From: Acidobacteriota bacterium
Lineage (GTDB): Bacteria; Acidobacteriota; Terriglobia; Terriglobales; Acidobacteriaceae
Length of the DNA: 41,673 bases
NCBI GenBank assembly: GCA_021810735.1
Contig: JAJZIF010000001.1
Location: forward strand, 1-41,673
Direction: 5' to 3'
The position numbers and the translations under genes were made by a program. Each line of letters starts with the position of its first letter. Position 1 is the stretch's first letter. Under the pieces are notes generated by a model. That model ran no database searches, was not told the DNA's origin, and worked only from the letters and a program-made list of their open reading frames with translations. This document shows, in pieces, positions 26,322 to 35,881 of the stretch.

Positions 26322-27182
26322 ATGAAAACTCCTCGCCCACTCGCCCTGCTCACTATCCTTCTATTCGCCGCTCCGCTCTTCGGACAGCCTGCAAGGTCCT
26401 CCCGCGCGCAGCATAGAACCCTCGTCTGGGCCGACAACTTCAATTCCTCCAGCCGCGCGCCCAATCCCTCCAACTGGAACTACATCACCGGCCCTGAGCG
26501 CAACGGCAACCACGAACTTGAAACCTACTGCGCCTACGGCTCCAACAAGTCGCCCTGCAGCGCCAGACGCCCTAACTCCTTCATCGACCGGCACGGCTAC
26601 CTGCACATCGTCGCCCGCCAGCCATCCCCCGGTGTCTACACTTCCGCGCGCCTCAACACCAAGGGCCTCCACAGCTTCCAGTACGGCCGTATCGAAGCCC
26701 GCATCAAAATCCCCCGCGGACAGGGCATGTGGCCCGCCTTCTGGATGCTCGGCGACAATATCTCCCAGGTCGGCTGGCCCAAATGTGGCGAGTTCGACAT
26801 CATGGAAAACATCGGCAAAACACCCGCCACCGTCTACGGCTCCATTCACGGCCCCGGCTTCATCGGCCACATCATCACCCATCCCTACTCGCTGCCCAAC
26901 CATGCTGACTTCTACAGAAAATTCCACATCTACGGCATGATCTGGTCGCCCGGCAAAGTCCAGTTCTACGTCGACAGGCCCTCCAACATTTATGCCACGC
27001 TCACGCCCGCTGACCTGCCCGAAGGCGCCGTCTGGCCCTTCAACGAAGGCAAGTTCTTCATCATTCTCAACCTCGCCGTCGGCGGCGCCTGGCCCGGGAA
27101 CCCCGACGCCACCACCCACTTCCCTGCGCAAATGCTCGTCGACTGGGTTCGCGTCTACCGCGATCCCGCGCCCGCAAAATAA
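26322..27182 (+). CDS. Secreted GH16 family beta-glucanase
   Basis: A 286-aa secreted glycoside hydrolase. Signal peptide about residues 1-21 (LFG-Q). The GH16 jelly-roll fills about 33-282. The catalytic motif E-x-D-x-x-E is GEFDIMENIG with nucleophile E157, D159 and acid/base E162, all intact. The flanking W-P-A-F-W-M-L and final V-D-W-V-R-V-Y-R strand are standard for bacterial laminarinase-like members. The substrate is probably a beta-1,3- or 1,3-1,4-glucan such as fungal or plant wall polymer; linkage specificity cannot be set from sequence alone. Two cysteines (C70, C79) may form a disulfide. It precedes lpxB by 85 bases on the same strand, apparently without functional relation. Confidence 0.92.
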   Translation: MKTPRPLALLTILLFAAPLFGQPARSSRAQHRTLVWADNFNSSSRAPNPSNWNYITGPERNGNHELETYCAYGSNKSPCSARRPNSFIDRHGYLHIVARQPSPGVYTSARLNTKGLHSFQYGRIEARIKIPRGQGMWPAFWMLGDNISQVGWPKCGEFDIMENIGKTPATVYGSIHGPGFIGHIITHPYSLPNHADFYRKFHIYGMIWSPGKVQFYVDRPSNIYATLTPADLPEGAVWPFNEGKFFIILNLAVGGAWPGNPDATTHFPAQMLVDWVRVYRDPAPAK

Positions 27183-27267
27183 CTTCGCGCCATCCTTTCC
27201 CGGCAAAGGATGGCCGCATTCCAGCCCTCGCCGCCGTTCGCCATACAATAAGAGCAGTTTCCGGCCC

Positions 27268-28449
27268 ATGCGAGCGCGACCCAACATCTTCCTTTCCGCC
27301 GGCGAAGCCTCAGGCGAGCACTACGGCGCCGCGCTCATCTCCGCGCTCCGCCAAATCGACCCCTCCATTGACTTCTTCGGCCTCGGCGGCCAGCGCATGC
27401 AGCAGTTAGGCATGCGCCGTATCGTCCGCGCAGAAGACGTCGCCGTCATGGGCATCACCGAGGTCGTGCGCCACTTGCCGCGTATCTACCGCGAATACCT
27501 CCGTCTCAAAGCCTCCATCCTCGCCGAAAAGCCCGATCTCGCCATCCTCATCGACTTCCCCGACGTCAACCTCACGCTCGCCCGCACCCTCCACCAGCAG
27601 GGCACGCCCGTCCTCTACTTCGTCTCGCCGCAGCTTTGGGCCTGGAAGAAGCACCGCATCCGCAAGGTCCAGCGTTACGTCGACCGCATGCTCGTCATCT
27701 TCCCCTTCGAAGTCGACTTCTACCGCTCCCACGGCGTCCAGGCCGATTTCGTCGGTCATCCCCTCGCCGAGCTGCCGCTGCCCACCATCTCCCGCGAAGA
27801 TTTCGCCGCCCAGCACAGCCTCGATCCCGCCAAATTCTGGATCGGACTGCTCCCCGGCAGCCGCGGCAAGGAAATTCGCCTCAACCTCCCGGAAATGGTC
27901 GCTGCCGCCGCCAAACTCGGCCCCGCATACGAATACGTCTTCCCGCTCGCGCCCTCACTCACCGAGAATCAGCGCGGCCACATCCGCGAAAATCTCGCCT
28001 CCCTCGTCGCCGGTCAGTCCAATCCGCCCCGCATCGCCGTCGTCGATGACGCCCGCGCCACCCTCCACCACGCCCGCGCGAGCATCGTTGCCAGCGGAAC
28101 CGCCACCGTGGAAGCCGCCCTCATCGGCAATCCGTTTGTGGTCGTCTACCGCGTATCTCCTTTGAGTTATGCCATTGCCAAACGGGTAGTGGACGTACCC
28201 CACGTCGCCATGGCCAACTTGATAGCAGGCAGGCGGATGGTTCCCGAGCTCATTCAGCATGACTTTACGGCGGAGGCCATCGTCTCACAGGTGGAACCCT
28301 TGCTCCACAACGAGCAGCTACGGCAAACCATGCAGGCGCAAATGGCTCAGGTCCGCCATGCCCTCGCTCCGCCCGCTGGTGGAGCTATCTCGCGTGTCGC
28401 CCAAACCGCCGCCCATCTCCTGCAGGCCAGATTGAGTTCAGTTTCATGA
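27268..28449 (+). CDS. lpxB: Lipid-A-disaccharide synthase
   Basis: A 393-aa GT19 peripheral membrane enzyme condensing UDP-2,3-diacylglucosamine with lipid X to make the lipid A disaccharide. Visible are the start IFLSAGEASGEHYGA (residues 6-20), FVSPQLWAWKKHRI with the following D-R-M-L-V-I-F-P-F-E, and GLLPGSRGKEI (about 194-204). Start ATG 27268 fits the family's N-terminus; the frame is open further upstream but antisense-like. TACAAT lies 20 bases before the ATG and may be the -10. The last four bases overlap the next gene (ATGA), so the two are translationally coupled. Its presence shows an LPS-bearing outer membrane. Confidence 0.93.
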   Translation: MRARPNIFLSAGEASGEHYGAALISALRQIDPSIDFFGLGGQRMQQLGMRRIVRAEDVAVMGITEVVRHLPRIYREYLRLKASILAEKPDLAILIDFPDVNLTLARTLHQQGTPVLYFVSPQLWAWKKHRIRKVQRYVDRMLVIFPFEVDFYRSHGVQADFVGHPLAELPLPTISREDFAAQHSLDPAKFWIGLLPGSRGKEIRLNLPEMVAAAAKLGPAYEYVFPLAPSLTENQRGHIRENLASLVAGQSNPPRIAVVDDARATLHHARASIVASGTATVEAALIGNPFVVVYRVSPLSYAIAKRVVDVPHVAMANLIAGRRMVPELIQHDFTAEAIVSQVEPLLHNEQLRQTMQAQMAQVRHALAPPAGGAISRVAQTAAHLLQARLSSVS

Positions 28450-30416
28450 AAACTTTCCGTCCACGCATCGCCCACGCCATCGCTGCCCTCGCGATTTCCC
28501 TGCTCTGCGCCTCCTCCGCCCGCGCCCAGCAGTCCGAGCCCATCGACATTACGGCCTACAACATCCAGGCCACCGTCACGCCCCAAACCCACACCCTCTC
28601 TGCCACCGCACAGGTCACCTTCACCGCAAATCAAGACCTCCAGACCGCCGGCTTCCTCCTCCATGGACGCCTCTCCATCACAAAAATCGTCGACAGTAAG
28701 GGCAACGCCCTCAATGGTGTCCGCGGCGCTAACGACGCTCTGCTCATCACCCCTTCCACGCCGCTCGCCAAAGACCAGACCTATACGTGGACTTTCACCT
28801 ACTCCGGCAACCTCAACGGCGGCAATGGCGGACCCGTCCCCGGCCTCACGCTCGCTGACATCAACCCCTCCATCAGCTATCTCCTCTACGGCGGCGCGTG
28901 GTTCCCCATGGACGGCTATCTCACCGACCGATTCACCGCTGACATGCAAATCTCCGTCCCCGCCGGTTACACCGTCATCGGCAGCGGCAGCACCGGCAAG
29001 CCCAAGGCCGCCAACGGCCTCGAACAGTACACCTTCAAGTGGGACAAGCCCGGCTTCCCCGGCACCATCCTCATCGGCAAGTGGATCGACGTTCCTGCGC
29101 CGCAGGCGCCTAACATCCATCTTTACGTCACCGCCGCGCATAAAAAGGCCGCTCAAACCACCTACGGCAACTCTGCGCTCGACGAATTCGCCTACTTCAG
29201 CAGCACCTTCGGCCAACCGCAGTCCAACGATCTCAACATCGTCGAGCTCCCTGACAACACCGTCCCTGCCTACTGGGCTCCGCAAATCGCCGCCATCGCC
29301 GGCGCGCACATCGGCGGGGCGCTCGACTTCCGCCTCCTCGCCAACACCATCGCCCACCAGTGGTGGAGCAGCGAAGTCAGTCCCGCCACTCTCAGCGACG
29401 CATGGCTCACCAACGGTATGTGTACCTATTCTGAGCTCCTCTACCTTCAATATCAGGACGGCCAGGGCGCTCTCCTCACCGCACTCAAGGATATCTCCGC
29501 CGGCGCGCTCGCCTATGACACGACGCCGCTCACCAGCGCCGGACGCCTCAACGCCTACTCGCCACAGTTCCAGTCCATGACCTTCTACAAGGGCGCGCTC
29601 GTCCTTCACATGCTCAACTGGATGGTCGGCGATGATACCTTCACCAAAATTCTCGACAACGTCACCTCGCAGTACGCTGGCAAAGGCGTCACTACCGCCG
29701 AGTTCGAGAAAATTGCCCAGGCCGACACGAAGCAGGACCTCACACCCTTCTTTGCCGAGTGGCTCGATGGCACCGGAGCGCCCAGCTTCAGTACCAAGTG
29801 GACTATCTTCCGCCTCGGCAACGGCAAAGGCTTCCGCACTGTCGGCGAAATCAAGCAGCAACTCGAACTCTTCAACATGCCCGTCGATATTCGCATCGAA
29901 ACTCAGGGCAAAACCGTCAACCGCGTCGTTCACGTCATCGGAACCAGCACGCCGTTCAACATTGAAACCTTCGGCATGCCGCGCAAGATCACCGTCGACC
30001 CTGAAGGCAACATCCTCCAGGACGACCCCACCATGCAGATACGCGTCGATATTCTCCGTGGCCAGCAGCTCGCCGCGCAGGGAGATGTCGCCGGCGCTCT
30101 CGCGCAATATCAGGCCGCGCTCAAGGTCAACCCGCTCAGTTCGCTCGCCAACTTCCGCATCGGCGAACTGCTCTTCCAGCAGCACGACTACCAGGCCGCC
30201 GTCAACGCCTACCGTGACGCGCTGCACGGTGACGGCGTCCCACCCTGGACCAACGTCTGGAGCCACATCGAAATCGGCAAGATCTTTGATATCACGGGCC
30301 AGCGCGACCGCGCCATCCGCCAATACCGCGAAGCCCTCATGACACACGACAACACGTCCGGCGCGCTCAATGAAGCACGCCACGACATTCAAGTACCTTA
30401 TAAGCTGCCTAAGTAA
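28446..30416 (+). CDS. Inactive M1-peptidase-like exported protein with TPR tail
   Basis: A 656-aa protein with signal peptide (about residues 1-27, ARA-Q). Residues about 30-230 resemble the M1 aminopeptidase N-terminal saddle domain, and about 235-460 the gluzincin catalytic domain. The zinc site is lost: the HExxH position reads N300-T-I-A-H304, followed by QWW as in true M1 enzymes, and the third ligand (normally E, 19 residues after the second H) is N323 in WLTNGMCTYSE. The G-x-M-E-N exopeptidase motif is also missing. Residues about 540-640 contain two or three TPR-like repeats (GDVAGALAQYQAALKVNP). It is probably a periplasmic binding or scaffold protein. It overlaps lpxB by four bases. 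Confidence 0.8.
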   Translation: MKTFRPRIAHAIAALAISLLCASSARAQQSEPIDITAYNIQATVTPQTHTLSATAQVTFTANQDLQTAGFLLHGRLSITKIVDSKGNALNGVRGANDALLITPSTPLAKDQTYTWTFTYSGNLNGGNGGPVPGLTLADINPSISYLLYGGAWFPMDGYLTDRFTADMQISVPAGYTVIGSGSTGKPKAANGLEQYTFKWDKPGFPGTILIGKWIDVPAPQAPNIHLYVTAAHKKAAQTTYGNSALDEFAYFSSTFGQPQSNDLNIVELPDNTVPAYWAPQIAAIAGAHIGGALDFRLLANTIAHQWWSSEVSPATLSDAWLTNGMCTYSELLYLQYQDGQGALLTALKDISAGALAYDTTPLTSAGRLNAYSPQFQSMTFYKGALVLHMLNWMVGDDTFTKILDNVTSQYAGKGVTTAEFEKIAQADTKQDLTPFFAEWLDGTGAPSFSTKWTIFRLGNGKGFRTVGEIKQQLELFNMPVDIRIETQGKTVNRVVHVIGTSTPFNIETFGMPRKITVDPEGNILQDDPTMQIRVDILRGQQLAAQGDVAGALAQYQAALKVNPLSSLANFRIGELLFQQHDYQAAVNAYRDALHGDGVPPWTNVWSHIEIGKIFDITGQRDRAIRQYREALMTHDNTSGALNEARHDIQVPYKLPK

Positions 30417-30443
30417 GATGGACGGGGTGCGCGCTGCCCGCCG

Positions 30444-31682
30444 TCATTCGTATCTCAGCGCTTCTATCGGATCCAGGTTGGCCGCCTGGATCGCCGGAAT
30501 CATTCCGCTCACCGTCCCCACCACCACTAGCGTCACCGTCGCCGCCAGAACAATCATTGGCGAAATCAGCAGCCGGATATCCGCTGCGTGCGCATTTGAG
30601 GCAATCGCGCTGTAAAACGTAATTCGTCCCACCGACACGGAAACCAGGTACGACAAGCAAATCCCCAGCGCACCTCCTACGCCCGTGATCACCAGCGCCT
30701 CGGCCAGAAACTGCAGCAGAATATGCCGCCGCTGCGCGCCCAGTGCTTTCTCCACGCCAATCTCCCGCGTTCGCTGCTGCACCGCCACCAGCATAATGTT
30801 CATCAGCCCAATGCCGGCAATCCCAAGCGTCAGCGCACCGATAAACAGCAAAAGCACCTGCAGCGCCATCGTGATGATCTGGAACTGGTGAAGCTGCTCC
30901 TGAATATTCGCCACATAAATCGCGTTGTGATCCGATGGCATAAAGTTATGCGCCGCGGCCAGCGAATTCCGCAGCGCCTGCTCCACCGGCACATTATTGC
31001 CGCGATAGCTGAACCAGATCCCCGTCAGATATTTCGGGTCCATCAATTCCGCCATCGCACGGATCGGAATGTATACCTGCCGGTTCACATCGTTCCCCGA
31101 CTCGGCCATCTTCGGCTTCAGTACCCCGATCACCGTAAACGGAACTCCAGCGATCCGTATCTTTTCCCCAATCGGATACAAACCGCCCATCAGCAGCTTC
31201 TTCGAGTCAGAAGCCAGCACCGCTACATGCGCATGCTGCTCATTGTCCTTCTCGTTATAAAAGCGCCCCACCGCCACGGGCAGGTTCATGATCTCGTTGA
31301 TGTCCGGATCGTCGCCGTTCACGCTCCATGTAAATTTGTGCAGCGCATTCGACACCACAAGGTTTTTCGAGAGCTCCGGCGTGATCCGCTCAACTCCAGG
31401 CACGGTATTCCGCAGCAAGTCCACGTCGCTCATCGTAAAGCGCACCGGCACGCCCGCCTTCATGCCGCCTGCCTGTTCTGACGTCTTGCCCGGAAACACA
31501 CCAATCATCTGCGTGCCCCACTGCGCAAAAATCACCTGAATCGCATTCGAGAATCCAGCGCCGTACGCCAGCAGCAGCACCACCGTTGCAATGCCCCACG
31601 CCATGCCGCAAATCGTGATCATCGTGCGACGGCGATTGAACATCATCGCTTCCCATGCCTGCTGCCAAATGTCCTTCAGCAT
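30444..31682 (-). CDS. MacB/FtsX-type ABC transporter permease
   Basis: A 412-aa membrane protein with the MacB layout: one N-terminal transmembrane helix (about residues 21-45), a large periplasmic domain (about 50-280), then three helices (about 290-315, 340-370, 375-402) of the FtsX domain. GIAGIGLMNIMLVAVQQRTREIGVEKALGA is the FtsX hallmark region (quoted here only by its core I-G-L-M-N-I-M-L-V and R-E-I-G-x-x-K-A-x-G-A). ATG 31680-31682 fits the start; a longer frame runs into the upstream gene. It ends in D-P-I-E-A-L-R-Y-E, as is usual. It lies 16 bases after a second permease gene. The substrate is unknown. Confidence 0.88.
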   Translation of the reverse strand: MLKDIWQQAWEAMMFNRRRTMITICGMAWGIATVVLLLAYGAGFSNAIQVIFAQWGTQMIGVFPGKTSEQAGGMKAGVPVRFTMSDVDLLRNTVPGVERITPELSKNLVVSNALHKFTWSVNGDDPDINEIMNLPVAVGRFYNEKDNEQHAHVAVLASDSKKLLMGGLYPIGEKIRIAGVPFTVIGVLKPKMAESGNDVNRQVYIPIRAMAELMDPKYLTGIWFSYRGNNVPVEQALRNSLAAAHNFMPSDHNAIYVANIQEQLHQFQIITMALQVLLLFIGALTLGIAGIGLMNIMLVAVQQRTREIGVEKALGAQRRHILLQFLAEALVITGVGGALGICLSYLVSVSVGRITFYSAIASNAHAADIRLLISPMIVLAATVTLVVVGTVSGMIPAIQAANLDPIEALRYE

Positions 31683-31698
31683 CTCCGCACCCCAATCT

Positions 31699-32964
31699 CT
31701 ATTCCCGCCGCAGCGCTTCCACCGGCTCCATCGCTGCCGCCTTTGACGCCGGATACACGCCCGCAATCACCCCGCACACCGTCAGCGAACCAAATGCCAG
31801 CGCCGCCGTCCACGGCACAATGTGCGGCGGAGCAAATCCGCGTAGCCCACCGCCCACAAGCTGCTGCAGCAGCCACATAAACGCCGCCGCGCCGCCAATG
31901 CCAATCAGCCCGCTCAGGCCCGTCAGCGTAATGCCCTCAAGAAAAAACTGCGCCAGAATGCTCCGGCTTGTCGCTCCAATTGCCTTGCGCAAACCGATCT
32001 CACGTGTCCGCTCCGTCACCGCCACCAGCATGATGTTCACAATTCCCACCGCGCCCAGCGCCAGCGTCACCAGCCCCACGCTGCCCAGAAACACATCCAT
32101 CCCCTCGAAAATCTTGTCCACCATCTCTGCGCTCTGGATCGTATCCCACTCGTTGAAAGCTTGCGGCGCATTCGGATCGAAGCCGTGCAGCCGCGCCACA
32201 ATCTGGTGCACTTCGTTCACCGCGGCCAGATGCACCGCATGCGTGCGTGGCTGGTACTGGATCGACGTCACCGCGTCGCTCGGGACCATCTCGCCGTCTT
32301 TGCCCTTGATCGCAAAGTTATCCATCATCACCGTCAGCGGAATATATACCTGCTGGTTCTCGCTGTTGTTGTCCCCGTGTCCGATCTTCTTCGCTATTCC
32401 CACCACCAGGAAACGAATGCCGCCCACTGTCACATAACCGCCCAGTGCGGGCCGGTGCGGAAACAGCATCTCTGCCGCGCGCGATCCCAGCACCATCACA
32501 TCGTTGCGATGAATCAGGTCGTTTTCGTTTAGGAATCGCCCCTGCGCCACCGGCATGAATCGCACCACCGGAAAATTTGGCTGCACACCGTAAACCGCGC
32601 CCGAAATCGTCTCGTACTGGCTCTGTTCTTTCAGATCATCGCGGTCCAGAATCGCCGTCGCATCACGCACATCTGGCGCCTGCGTCACAATCGCGTCTTC
32701 ATCGCGCAGCGTCAGATAGTACGGCCTCATGCCCACATGCTGGCTCGCCACCGCCGGCACCGTCCCGCCCCACATCATGACAAGGTCGTTGCCCACATCG
32801 GCCAGCCGCTCGTGCTGGCCCACGCGAAATCCTTCGCCCACGCCAATCAGCAGCAGCATCGAGCCCACTCCCCACGCAATCCCGAACATCGTGAGAAACG
32901 ACCGCAGCTTGTTCGCCCAGATCGCGCGAAACACCTGACCGAAAATGTCGCCAAAGCTCTGCAT
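31699..32964 (-). CDS. MacB/FtsX-type ABC transporter permease
   Basis: A 421-aa paralogue of the next gene, with the same one-plus-three helix arrangement: an N-terminal helix (about residues 20-42), a MacB-type periplasmic domain (about 45-290), and the FtsX domain (about 295-415) with V-N-I-M-L-V-A-V-T-E-R-T-R-E-I-G and K-A-I-G-A. It ends M-E-P-V-E-A-L-R-R-E. The two genes are an operon; together they may form a heterodimeric permease. No ATPase (MacB/LolD-like) is encoded in the window, so it must be elsewhere or shared. The 174 bases upstream, to the small 60-aa gene, show nothing definite. Confidence 0.88.
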   Translation of the reverse strand: MQSFGDIFGQVFRAIWANKLRSFLTMFGIAWGVGSMLLLIGVGEGFRVGQHERLADVGNDLVMMWGGTVPAVASQHVGMRPYYLTLRDEDAIVTQAPDVRDATAILDRDDLKEQSQYETISGAVYGVQPNFPVVRFMPVAQGRFLNENDLIHRNDVMVLGSRAAEMLFPHRPALGGYVTVGGIRFLVVGIAKKIGHGDNNSENQQVYIPLTVMMDNFAIKGKDGEMVPSDAVTSIQYQPRTHAVHLAAVNEVHQIVARLHGFDPNAPQAFNEWDTIQSAEMVDKIFEGMDVFLGSVGLVTLALGAVGIVNIMLVAVTERTREIGLRKAIGATSRSILAQFFLEGITLTGLSGLIGIGGAAAFMWLLQQLVGGGLRGFAPPHIVPWTAALAFGSLTVCGVIAGVYPASKAAAMEPVEALRRE

Positions 32965-33138
32965 CCGTGCTATCAGATACGCGCACGGCCCTCAATTAGT
33001 TCCTTGGACGAAACCAACCCCGCAGCCCCGCGCAACAGTCCAGCGCAGAGTCACTTACATCCGCGGCCAGCTCTCCACTCGCGCCTCCGGCCGAAAACCC
33101 GGCGCCGATCATGGCGGCCTGCCTGATTTCTATGGCGG

Positions 33139-33321
33139 TTATTTCGACAAAAGCGCCTGCAGCACGCTGTCGGCGTTCGGGCGGGACTCGCGGATGTACT
33201 CGCTCACGCGCTCACGCTCCTCGGGGGTAAGGGAAGGTACCAGGGCCAGAACACGCCGCAGGGTTACCGCTACATCATCTACGTAATTCATCATGCGAAT
33301 GGCTTCGCCGCTTAGAGGCAT
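33139..33321 (-). CDS. Small charged protein of unknown function
   Basis: A 60-aa protein, mostly helical, with a central L-T-P-E-E-R-E-R-V-S-E-Y-I-R-E segment. No family recognised. It is believable as a gene because GAGGAG lies eight bases before the ATG (33319-33321), composition is protein-like, and no other frame explains this stretch. It has no signal peptide or membrane helix. It lies on the same strand upstream of the permease pair, separated by 174 bases, and downstream of the DUF5916 gene by about 130. Confidence 0.55.
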   Translation of the reverse strand: MPLSGEAIRMMNYVDDVAVTLRRVLALVPSLTPEERERVSEYIRESRPNADSVLQALLSK

Positions 33322-33454
33322 TACTCGTTCTCCTCAGACCGAATGCTCAACATATTCTCTTTGACCCCGATAAGGCAAGTAAAGCGAGCCCGCGTCTCCG
33401 TCACCCGTACCAAACCCATCATCATGCCCTGTCCTTATCTCCCACCAGCAACTC

Positions 33455-35881
33455 TCAGAACCGCAACAGGTACGTCATCTTCACGTAGATCATCTTGCCG
33501 TCATTCATCAACGAAGAATCCGTCGGCAGAATCGGATCGCCCGGGTTGCACAACCCGCTTACCTCCCGTGTGCACAGTCCCGGCGCCAGGTTCGCAAAGT
33601 TCCCGATGTAGCCCACGTAAAGAGCCGTTCCCGGATGCGGCATGTACGTAAACAACGCATCTGCGAACACCGTCTTCGAGTTCCCGGCACTCGTGTAGAT
33701 CGCGTCCGGCAGCGTCGAAACATACTGCCCGATCACGTTGAAGGATGCGGCCTTCGTCATCTGGTAGTTCCACCGCGCCACCACCTGGTTGTTGTCATAT
33801 ACCGGCGCACCGTTCTCCAGGTTTGAAAATCGCGTAAACACATAACTGTTCTGCAAATCCAGCGCCCGCAAAGGCTTCAGGTTCAGGCTTACGCTCGGCG
33901 ACGACATCTGGACCGGTCCTGGCCCCTGGTTGCTGGGCGGAGAAAAGTTCAATACCTTCCCCTGCGAATATCCCATCCCCAGGCCCAGGTAAGGCACTGG
34001 TGCGCTATACAGACTCACGCCTTCCGTGTTCGAGTGGTACTCCACATCCTGCTTCAATATCGAGTAGTCAATCGGTCTGAGCCGGTCTTGCCCAAGTCCG
34101 ACATATGCGTGCAGATAGGTCTGGTCCTCAAAATTAAGAGAATAGGATGGCTGCAGATACAAATTCAGCGGTACGCCACTGTGATCCCAGAGCCGCTGCG
34201 CATACAACGAAGGTCCGTCCGACAGAATCGCTCCCCCAGACGGTCGAAACGTGTAGCTATACCCACCCTTGACTTCCCTTACGTCCGGGCGCCGAAAAAA
34301 ACCCGTATCGGTTACAAATCCAGCCGCCGTATCATCATACCCGCCCCACCAGTTGGTATGAAGCGATGAGTAGCTCACATGCTGCAGATAGACTTGCCCG
34401 CTGCAGTACAGTTGCGTCGAGAGGCACTCCTGCTCCCCGGCCGTCGAGTTGCTCAGGTTCTTGGTTTGCGAGGTCAGTGCTTGCCCCACCAGCGTCCACC
34501 GCTTATGCACCTGCATCCGGTAATCGAATCCCCCCGCGCGGTTATACGAACTCAGATACTGGCGATCGGCATAAATCATTCCAATGTCGGATTGCGTCCC
34601 GATATCCCGGTCAATGCGCGCCACATAATTTTCCGCCCGCGTCCCGTAATAAGGCGTCCCCTGTGGAACGGCCAGGCCCGGGCTTCGATCGTCCACGCTC
34701 AACAAGCCAAGCGCCCACGGCCCAGCCTTGCCAGTCAGACGCGCCCCAAACTCCGGTATCACAATGTTGTCCGTGTAATACAAGTTGACCGGCGTCTGGA
34801 AATAGCTGCTGTTCTCGATAAAAAACGGCCGCACTTCCGGAAAGTACGGTGGAAACCGCTGATTCGGCGCCGCGGGATTGTCCACTCCTACCTGGCTGAA
34901 ATCGGGGTTAATCGTCGTATCCAGCACCAGGCTGTTGTGTAGTATGAACTTCGAATCCAGCCCTGAGATCCCCTGGAAATGCTTGTCCTCAAAGTAAGGA
35001 TTCAACGGATTCACCGAGTTCAGTTGCCGCAGATTCCGCGCCAGCGTATACGGATCGAACTGGTAATTCCGTCCCAGTGCAATATCTCCAAAGCCCTGCA
35101 CCGTCATGTCCTGCGTCAGCAAGCCCGCAATATCGTGATGAATCCGCGGCCAGTAGTCCGACTCGCCCGTCTGCGCCACATTACGCCCCAGGATGATTCC
35201 CCAGCGCCGCAGCGCGCCCGGTGTTACCTTCGCAAAATACAGGCTCGCAAAGGGAATCCGCATCAGTACCACGTACCCGAACGGCGTCCGTTGCCCCCAC
35301 GTGTCCCATACCGTGTTAAACGAGTAGTCGTAACCGCTCTGATCGCTGTACATCGCATCCGCCTGTATCCCCAACGGATTGCTCTGGAATACAAATGCAC
35401 GCCGGTGATCGTCGAACGTGTCCACCATCAGCGATACGGAGTCGTCGCCACCCAGGCCGTCCCGCGGCATCATGTGCGCGCGTATCTCTTTCGGGTCGCG
35501 GTCCTTGCACACAAAAGCCACAAAAAACGCCCGGTGCGTGTAACCCATGTACGCCGTCGTCCCATTCTCCGGCGCTCCCCCGGCGTCCGGATAGTGCTCC
35601 ACAAAATGCGACACCCGCAACATCCGCTCCGCCACCGTGGAGTGATCGGGAACCACCAGAAAATCGCTCAGCTTCGGCGCAATCATCAGGTGCGGGACGA
35701 TGTAATGCACGGGATGCGGAATCAGCACGACTCCCGCCGGGCTCGCGCCATTACCCGTAATAGCCCCGGGCGGATCCGCGCGCTTCCCGCTATCATATGC
35801 CCTGACCACGGGTGCCGCCACCGCCGCCACCAATCCAAGACAGGCCACCCCAACGAATTTGCGAATCCAACCTGCTGCCAT
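33455..35881 (-). CDS. DUF5916 outer-membrane protein with CBM9-like domain
   Basis: An 808-aa protein with a signal peptide (about residues 1-28). Residues about 75-235 form a CBM9-like beta-sandwich with F-F-V-A-F-V-C-K-D and D-D-S-V-S-L-M-V-D-T-F-D-D, the usual N-terminal module of this group. Residues about 245-808 are DUF5916, with NPDFSQVGVD, RFPPYFPEVRPFFIENSSYF and a long barrel ending in an aromatic strand (TYLLRF). Such proteins are common in Acidobacteriota and Bacteroidota; the role is unknown, although a sugar-related or transport function is suggested by the CBM9-like module. The start ATG 35879-35881 has no strong ribosome-binding site. The 275-base gap to galE has no clear gene. 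Confidence 0.85.
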   Translation of the reverse strand: MAAGWIRKFVGVACLGLVAAVAAPVVRAYDSGKRADPPGAITGNGASPAGVVLIPHPVHYIVPHLMIAPKLSDFLVVPDHSTVAERMLRVSHFVEHYPDAGGAPENGTTAYMGYTHRAFFVAFVCKDRDPKEIRAHMMPRDGLGGDDSVSLMVDTFDDHRRAFVFQSNPLGIQADAMYSDQSGYDYSFNTVWDTWGQRTPFGYVVLMRIPFASLYFAKVTPGALRRWGIILGRNVAQTGESDYWPRIHHDIAGLLTQDMTVQGFGDIALGRNYQFDPYTLARNLRQLNSVNPLNPYFEDKHFQGISGLDSKFILHNSLVLDTTINPDFSQVGVDNPAAPNQRFPPYFPEVRPFFIENSSYFQTPVNLYYTDNIVIPEFGARLTGKAGPWALGLLSVDDRSPGLAVPQGTPYYGTRAENYVARIDRDIGTQSDIGMIYADRQYLSSYNRAGGFDYRMQVHKRWTLVGQALTSQTKNLSNSTAGEQECLSTQLYCSGQVYLQHVSYSSLHTNWWGGYDDTAAGFVTDTGFFRRPDVREVKGGYSYTFRPSGGAILSDGPSLYAQRLWDHSGVPLNLYLQPSYSLNFEDQTYLHAYVGLGQDRLRPIDYSILKQDVEYHSNTEGVSLYSAPVPYLGLGMGYSQGKVLNFSPPSNQGPGPVQMSSPSVSLNLKPLRALDLQNSYVFTRFSNLENGAPVYDNNQVVARWNYQMTKAASFNVIGQYVSTLPDAIYTSAGNSKTVFADALFTYMPHPGTALYVGYIGNFANLAPGLCTREVSGLCNPGDPILPTDSSLMNDGKMIYVKMTYLLRF

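Noticed and set aside
28347..30392. A 681-codon open frame antisense to the M1-like gene
   Set aside because: It mirrors the C-rich third positions of the sense gene, has no signal peptide, ribosome-binding site or recognisable motif, and the sense frame is clearly a domain protein.
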